Shown here one piece after another: positions 59,734 to 64,000 of a stretch of 64,000 bases of DNA; position 1 is the first letter of the stretch, and each line of letters starts with the position of its first letter. Source of the stretch: an uncultured Rhodospirillales bacterium. Its GTDB lineage: Bacteria; Pseudomonadota; Alphaproteobacteria; Azospirillales; Azospirillaceae. The position numbers and the translations under genes are program-made. Location of the stretch: assembly GCA_903927615.1 (NCBI GenBank), contig CAIYNU010000055.1, forward strand, positions 46,051-110,050. The letters run 5' to 3'. The notes under the pieces were generated by a model. That model made no database searches and was not told the origin of the DNA. It saw nothing but the letters and a program-made list of their open reading frames with translations.

Positions 59734-62091
59734 ATGAACAATTTAACTATCGGCACCAGGATTTATTCTGGATTTGCGATCATGCTATTTATTATTTTAA
59801 GCCTCGGCACTATGTGTCTGGTTGTGGTCAATTATTTTAATCGAATGCAGGAATTATCGGTCAGGGAGGTTAGAAATGTTTCCAGTATTCAGGATATCGA
59901 ACGTAATATTGGTGTTCTTCGCGGACAAGTCTTTGTATATCTTACAAATGGGACAGCCAATGATTTAAAATTAGCCAACGCCTTGATTGTTGACATCAAA
60001 GCGCAATTTGATGTCCTGGCCACCACCCTGACCGATCAGGATTTCCGGGCCGCTCTGACAGACCTTCAAAGCCAGCTCTCGCACTATGTTGACCAGTTTA
60101 AGGCATCGGTCGATTATCGCGAACGGCGGGATTGGCTGGTTGAAACCGGAACCCAAAGCAACGCCGATGCCGCCGCCTTCGGTCTCGCCCCGTTGGTCAA
60201 AAACGCGCTTGCCGGTGGCCAGTTCGAATTGGCCGCGCACCTGAGTCAGGCGCAACAGGAACTCTGGGCCGCACAGGTCGACAACGGCAAATTCGAGGTC
60301 AGCGGCGCCAGAACCGATGCCGAGTCGGTCAAACCCCATTTAAGCCATTTCCATCAGTCCATGGCCGCGGCCCTGGCGCACTCCGATGCCGGGCCAATCC
60401 AGGCAAAGCTGTCCCGGATCACCAAACTCGGTCTTGACTACGACCAGGGCTTTGGCACCCTGATTCCGATCATCATGGATTACAAGGCCCTGGCCACCGA
60501 TACCCTGCCGGCGCTGGCGGATCGCTTCATCCAGGCGTCATCCGATCTGTCGTCCCGGATGCGCCAACGCCTGAAAGACATTCAGGACGAAGTCGACCAG
60601 ACCGTGCGGACCATGATGGAACTGGTGGTCGGCGTCTCTCTGGTCAGTCTGGTGCTTGGCGGCCTGATCGCCTGGATCATCGCCCGGGGGTTGATCCGGC
60701 CGATCGTCGGCATGACCACCGCCATGACAGCCCTGGCCGAAGGCGACCTGACGGTCGCGGTCCCTGCTCTGAAGAACCGGGACGAGGTCGGCGACATGGC
60801 CCGGGCCATGGAGGTGTTCCGGGATCACGCCCTGGAAAACGAAATGCTGAAAGCTGTTCAGGCGGGGGAGCAACGGACCAAAGAGCGCCGGCAGAAGGAG
60901 GCCGAAGAACTGATCGATATGTTCGGTTCGAGCGTTTCCGGTGTCTTCTCGTCGCTTTCGGTGGCGTCCAACGACATGGCGAACACGGCAAACTCCATGC
61001 GGGCGGTGGTGACCGAAACCAATCGGCAGATCGAATTCGTGATGCAGGCGGTCAGCACCGCCGGCATCAATGCCGCCGCCGTGGCCACCGCCTCCCAGCA
61101 GTTAAGCGCCTCGATCAACGAGATCAGCCGCCTGGTCAACGAGTCGGCAGCCATCACCGACGAAGGCGCCAATCAGGCCCGGGAGGTGGTTCAGCGGGTC
61201 TCCCTGCTGCGCGACGCTTCGGAGAAGATCGGCAACATCATCGGCATCATCTCGAACATCGCGAGCCAAACCAACCTGTTGGCGCTCAACGCGAACATTG
61301 AAGCGGCCCGCGCGGGCGAAGCCGGGCGGGGATTCGTGGTGGTGGCCAACGAGGTGAAGACGCTGGCGGGACAGACCCAGCGCGCCACCCTCGACATCAC
61401 GGTTCAGGTCCAGGATATCCAGAGTTCCATCGGCAACACCGTGGCGGCGGTGGGCGCGATCGGCAAGACCATCGATCAGATCCACCGGTCCAGCAACGAA
61501 ATCGCCGCCGCCATCACCGAACAGCAGAGCGCGACCGAAGGCATCGCCCAGAACATCCATTTCGTCGCCTGCGGTGCCGACCAGATTGCCAGCAGCATGA
61601 CGACCGTCCGCACCTCGGCGGACCAGACCAGCCAAGCCTCGCTCCAGGTCAATCAGGCCTCCAGTTCCATGGCCAACCAGTCGGAAAAACTTAGCGTTGA
61701 AGTCAAAGATTTCCTGCTGGCGATCAAAGAAGCCGGCGTCAAGAACGAGTTCGAACGCCTGGAGATCAATCTCGCCGCCATCGTGACCGTCGACGGGCAT
61801 GTCCAGCAGACCCGGGCCCGGCAAATCTCGGCAGGCGGCGCCTGGCTCGATGCGGTCATCGACCGCCCGCTCGGGAGTCAGGTCGCCGTGACCCTGGAGG
61901 GCTTCGCGCAGCCGATTCGGGGCCGGATCGCAGGCATCGCCGACAAGGGCACCCGGCTTCAATTCCCCATGGACAGTGCCCATCTGAAGAGGATGGCGGC
62001 GGCCATCGAACGGCTGACCGCCCAAAACACCCCGACCCCATCGCAGCAAAGAACCGATCAGACGTTTGCGGTCACCAAGGTTGGGGGATGA
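59734..62091 (+). CDS. Methyl-accepting chemotaxis protein with C-terminal PilZ-like domain
   Basis: 785 residues. First helix near 12-35, a helical periplasmic sensor to about 290, second helix near 295-315, HAMP (WIIARGLIRPIVGMTTAMTA), then a signalling domain with the hairpin ISNIASQTNLLALNANIEAA. After it, residues ~680-760 resemble PilZ (RARQISAGGAWLDAVIDRP), with the RxxxR part not clear. PilZ binds cyclic-di-GMP, so receptor output may respond to it; this is inference. The first ~90 codons are AT-rich compared with the rest. Confidence 0.88.
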   Translation: MNNLTIGTRIYSGFAIMLFIILSLGTMCLVVVNYFNRMQELSVREVRNVSSIQDIERNIGVLRGQVFVYLTNGTANDLKLANALIVDIKAQFDVLATTLTDQDFRAALTDLQSQLSHYVDQFKASVDYRERRDWLVETGTQSNADAAAFGLAPLVKNALAGGQFELAAHLSQAQQELWAAQVDNGKFEVSGARTDAESVKPHLSHFHQSMAAALAHSDAGPIQAKLSRITKLGLDYDQGFGTLIPIIMDYKALATDTLPALADRFIQASSDLSSRMRQRLKDIQDEVDQTVRTMMELVVGVSLVSLVLGGLIAWIIARGLIRPIVGMTTAMTALAEGDLTVAVPALKNRDEVGDMARAMEVFRDHALENEMLKAVQAGEQRTKERRQKEAEELIDMFGSSVSGVFSSLSVASNDMANTANSMRAVVTETNRQIEFVMQAVSTAGINAAAVATASQQLSASINEISRLVNESAAITDEGANQAREVVQRVSLLRDASEKIGNIIGIISNIASQTNLLALNANIEAARAGEAGRGFVVVANEVKTLAGQTQRATLDITVQVQDIQSSIGNTVAAVGAIGKTIDQIHRSSNEIAAAITEQQSATEGIAQNIHFVACGADQIASSMTTVRTSADQTSQASLQVNQASSSMANQSEKLSVEVKDFLLAIKEAGVKNEFERLEINLAAIVTVDGHVQQTRARQISAGGAWLDAVIDRPLGSQVAVTLEGFAQPIRGRIAGIADKGTRLQFPMDSAHLKRMAAAIERLTAQNTPTPSQQRTDQTFAVTKVGG

Positions 62092-62214
62092 CCACGGTTT
62101 GATTGTGACGGCCGGGCGATCCGCTTCATACTGGCGCCCCCGGACCCTGTGGGTCCACGGTCCCAGCAAGCCCCCTCGCCGCCACGCGACCTGGGGCGGA
62201 TACAAGGAAATACC

Positions 62215-62703
62215 ATGACTGATTGCCCGTGCGGCTCCGGCCGGGTCTTGAACGATTGCTGCGGCCCCTACCTGTCGGGCGAGCGCCCGGCACCGACCGC
62301 CGAGGCGCTGATGCGTTCGCGCTATTCGGCCTTCGCCACCCGCCAGATCGACTATCTGGAGGAGACCCTCTTGCCCGAAACCCGGGGCGACTTCGATCGC
62401 GACCATGTCGCCAACTGGGCCGAGACCAGCCAATGGACCGGTCTGGACGTGCTGGCGACGGCCAAGGGCGGCGAGGCCGACAGCGACGGCACCGTCGAGT
62501 TCGCGGCCCACTTCACGGTCAGCGGCCGGGCGCACCGCCACCACGAACTCAGCCGCTTCGTCAAGCGCGACGACCGCTGGTGGTATCTGGACGGAACCAT
62601 CGTCCTGCCCAAGCCGCGGACCGTCACCAAAATCGGCCGCAACGACCCCTGCCCCTGTGGCAGCGGTCAAAAACACAAGAAATGCTGCGGCGCCGCCGCC
62701 TGA
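62215..62703 (+). CDS. YchJ family protein with two SEC-C zinc motifs
   Basis: 162 residues from ATG 62215, with AAGGAAA upstream. SEC-C metal-binding motifs lie at both ends: [19 protein letters not shown] (1-19) and [17 protein letters not shown] at the C-terminus. Between them is the YchJ NTF2-like domain ([20 protein letters not shown]). The biochemical role of YchJ is not well established; SEC-C motifs in SecA bind zinc and SecB. Confidence 0.9.
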   Translation: MTDCPCGSGRVLNDCCGPYLSGERPAPTAEALMRSRYSAFATRQIDYLEETLLPETRGDFDRDHVANWAETSQWTGLDVLATAKGGEADSDGTVEFAAHFTVSGRAHRHHELSRFVKRDDRWWYLDGTIVLPKPRTVTKIGRNDPCPCGSGQKHKKCCGAAA

Positions 62704-63098
62704 AGAGCGGGCGATCCGGCAGCAGCGCAATCCTGACCAGGGGCGCCGCCCCTGGTTACCCCTGGAAATACGCCGTGACCCTGTCTCGTTGAAGTCCAGA
62801 CCCGGCATCGCTTCTGCGCCCGGGGGCACCTTGGTGCCGATGCACCCTATGGGTCAGTCGTTACGCCGGTCAGTGCGCCTTCGTGAAAATCAGAACGCAA
62901 TTACCCGAAAAATATTGGTCACAGGGGCGTCGGGAACGAAGCTAATTCTCTCGAATTAAATATATATTATAAGCAATCAATACAACTTAATCCTTATGGC
63001 CACTGGCAATAAACTCATACCCAGCCTATCATGATCACCTTGCAGTAAGAGATTGGGTGTACCTACACCATCGGTCAGCAAAGCAAGTGGAGATTACG
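62704..63098. other. 395-base intergenic region
   Basis: It holds the hairpin at 62736-62756 and then an AT-rich tract (about 62940-62990), likely promoter region for the next small gene. No frame looks like a real gene. Confidence 0.5.
62736..62756. terminator. GC-rich hairpin after the YchJ gene
   Basis: ACCAGGGGC and GCCCCTGGT flank a 3-base loop (GCC): a perfect 9-bp stem 33 bases past the stop. No T-run follows, so termination is likely but not certain. A related GGGGC/GCCCC palindrome lies beyond acnA. Confidence 0.5.
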
Positions 63099-63467
63099 AT
63101 GGCAATTGAACAAAATTATTGCGATCTTCCCCATACCATCGTCAAGGCACTCTGGAGTGCCGACGTCTTGACCGGCGAGTTTCTTAAGCCGCTCCCGGCT
63201 CAGTCCTTGGCCACCTTGCGCCGCATGGGGCTTGCCTTGATCGATCAGCCGGTTTTGAGTCCCCGGGGATGCGCGGTCCGGCGCTGCCTGACCTGGGGCT
63301 CACCGGTGGCCATCGAAAACCTGGCGGCATTGCTTAAAGACGCCGGGAGCGCCCGGGACGAGAAGGAATCCAATGATTTTTCGGACGGCCCCAGATTGAC
63401 CGGTCCCGAAATGGCCTTTGCCGGCAGCACCCGTAGCGGTGCCGGCCATCGTCACGAAATTCGGTAG
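63099..63467 (+). CDS. Hypothetical protein, 122 residues
   Basis: From ATG 63099, with GGAG eight bases upstream; the frame is open to 63057. Start MAIEQNYCDLPHTIVKALWS, then KPLPAQSLATLRRMGLALID and two nearby Cys. Soluble, no motif recognised, low-complexity C-terminus. Upstream of the YjfB-like gene. Confidence 0.5.
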   Translation: MAIEQNYCDLPHTIVKALWSADVLTGEFLKPLPAQSLATLRRMGLALIDQPVLSPRGCAVRRCLTWGSPVAIENLAALLKDAGSARDEKESNDFSDGPRLTGPEMAFAGSTRSGAGHRHEIR

Positions 63468-63590
63468 AGGCGAACGCCCCGATCCTCACCACCCCATTCC
63501 GACCTCTTATTCCCATTGCAGTCCCGGACCAAGCCGAGCATCATTCGCTTGGGAACGGGCCGGTCACGGCCGGTCAGAAAGGACTGCACC

Positions 63591-63791
63591 ATGGACATCA
63601 ACGGAACCCCCGCAGCGGCTTTGATGCTGCGTCAAGGTGGCGAGACCAAGTTTAACCTGGCAACCCTCAAGAAGGACAATCAGACCGACGTCCAGGTTGC
63701 CACGCTGGCGTCTCAAATCCCACCCCCGGCGCCCCCATCCTCGGCATCGTTGAACGCCCAACGCGGGCACACCGTCAACACCACCGCCTGA
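63591..63791 (+). CDS. Small YjfB-like protein, 66 residues
   Basis: From ATG 63591, with AAAGGA upstream (frame open to 63516). The layout (MDI start, Gln/Leu-Lys-Lys core ATLKKDNQTD, then a Pro/Ser linker and a VNTTA end) resembles small YjfB-type putative motility proteins, which I recall only loosely. An alternative is a peptide precursor for the radical SAM enzyme starting 100 bases downstream; it has no Cys, so a Cys-based modification is unlikely. Confidence 0.4.
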   Translation: MDINGTPAAALMLRQGGETKFNLATLKKDNQTDVQVATLASQIPPPAPPSSASLNAQRGHTVNTTA

Positions 63792-63891
63792 CCGGTCGGA
63801 CCGGTGTTGCCGGGGAGGGTGGCCCCAGAACCCCGCCGAAGGCCCGAGGCCTTTGGATTGTGCGACTTTCAAGGCAAAGGTGCCTGCCCCT

Positions 63892-64000
63892 ATGGCCGGG
63901 CTTGATGTTCTGATGGTGACGCCGCCCAGCCGGCTGGACGTCTACCAGGGTTTAAGCACAGATCTGGCCGCCATTGAACCGCCGGTGTGGTCCGGCCTGA
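63892..64000 (+). CDS. Probable B12-binding radical SAM protein (5' fragment)
   Basis: Only the first 36 codons are in the window, from ATG 63892. The N-terminal text MAGLDVLMVTPPSRLDVYQG and LAAIEPPVWSGL is typical of the cobalamin-binding domain start in radical SAM proteins. The catalytic Cys motif lies beyond the edge, so the assignment rests on this short match. It is truncated by the window, not broken. Confidence 0.55.
   Translation, partial: MAGLDVLMVTPPSRLDVYQGLSTDLAAIEPPVWSGL

Overview
The window is GC-rich, densely packed bacterial chromosome. I read it as an alphaproteobacterium, most likely Rhodospirillales. The reasons are an hpnBCDE hopanoid/squalene operon, mutY divergent from a dciA (DUF721) gene, tatB-tatC, a GTG-started aconitase, and very many two-component, cyclic-di-GMP and chemotaxis proteins. 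This is inferred from gene content; there is no rRNA in the window and I saw no tRNA. Most of it is ordinary chromosomal sequence with small accessory patches. Junctions are often 4-base ATGA or GTGA overlaps, so several gene sets are clearly co-translated.

Layout. 0.4-6.2 kb: two solitary periplasmic binding proteins, a large hybrid histidine kinase and a REC-HD-GYP phosphodiesterase form one signalling operon. 6.2-8.8 kb: nth, an Ada-like methyltransferase preceded by a GATGAC microsatellite, and dapB. 8.9-14.2 kb: a partial type VI secretion set, tssL-tssM-tagF. 14.2-19.2 kb: a DUF3782 protein with 18-residue repeats, mutY, an unknown gene, dciA, trpG and trpD. 19.2-25.9 kb: hemerythrin-like protein, ligA, acnA, and a radical SAM/SPASM protein. 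26.0-33.5 kb: a patatin-like protein, then a small membrane protein leading hpnB-hpnC-hpnD-hpnE, and a second protein with similar Gly-Cys membrane segments. 33.6-38.7 kb: xerC, an unknown 580-residue protein and an EAL protein. 38.7-43.4 kb (minus strand): an FHA protein, an ExbD-OmpA fusion and an ExbB-like channel followed by tatB and tatC. 43.6-48.5 kb: holC, a REC-histidine kinase, and an SDR / HpcH-aldolase / glycosyltransferase operon. 48.9-54.9 kb: two cold-shock proteins, small hypotheticals, a Pat-type acyl-CoA synthetase-acetyltransferase and a DUF882 peptidase. 54.9-59.5 kb: a complete livKHMGF-type ABC transporter. 59.7-64.0 kb: a chemoreceptor with a PilZ-like tail, a YchJ/SEC-C protein, two small proteins and the first 36 codons of a probable B12-binding radical SAM protein cut by the window edge.

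Best candidates for something undescribed: (1) the FHA / ExbD-coiled-coil-OmpA / ExbB set, a predicted ion-driven, cell-wall-anchored complex with a phosphopeptide-binding partner, sharing a strand with tatBC; (2) the SDR-aldolase-glycosyltransferase operon, whose last protein joins a GT2 domain to a cytidylyltransferase-like domain lacking the usual nucleotide-binding signature; (3) two small proteins with paired Gly-Cys membrane segments that bracket the hopanoid genes. All three functions are inferences from sequence and context.
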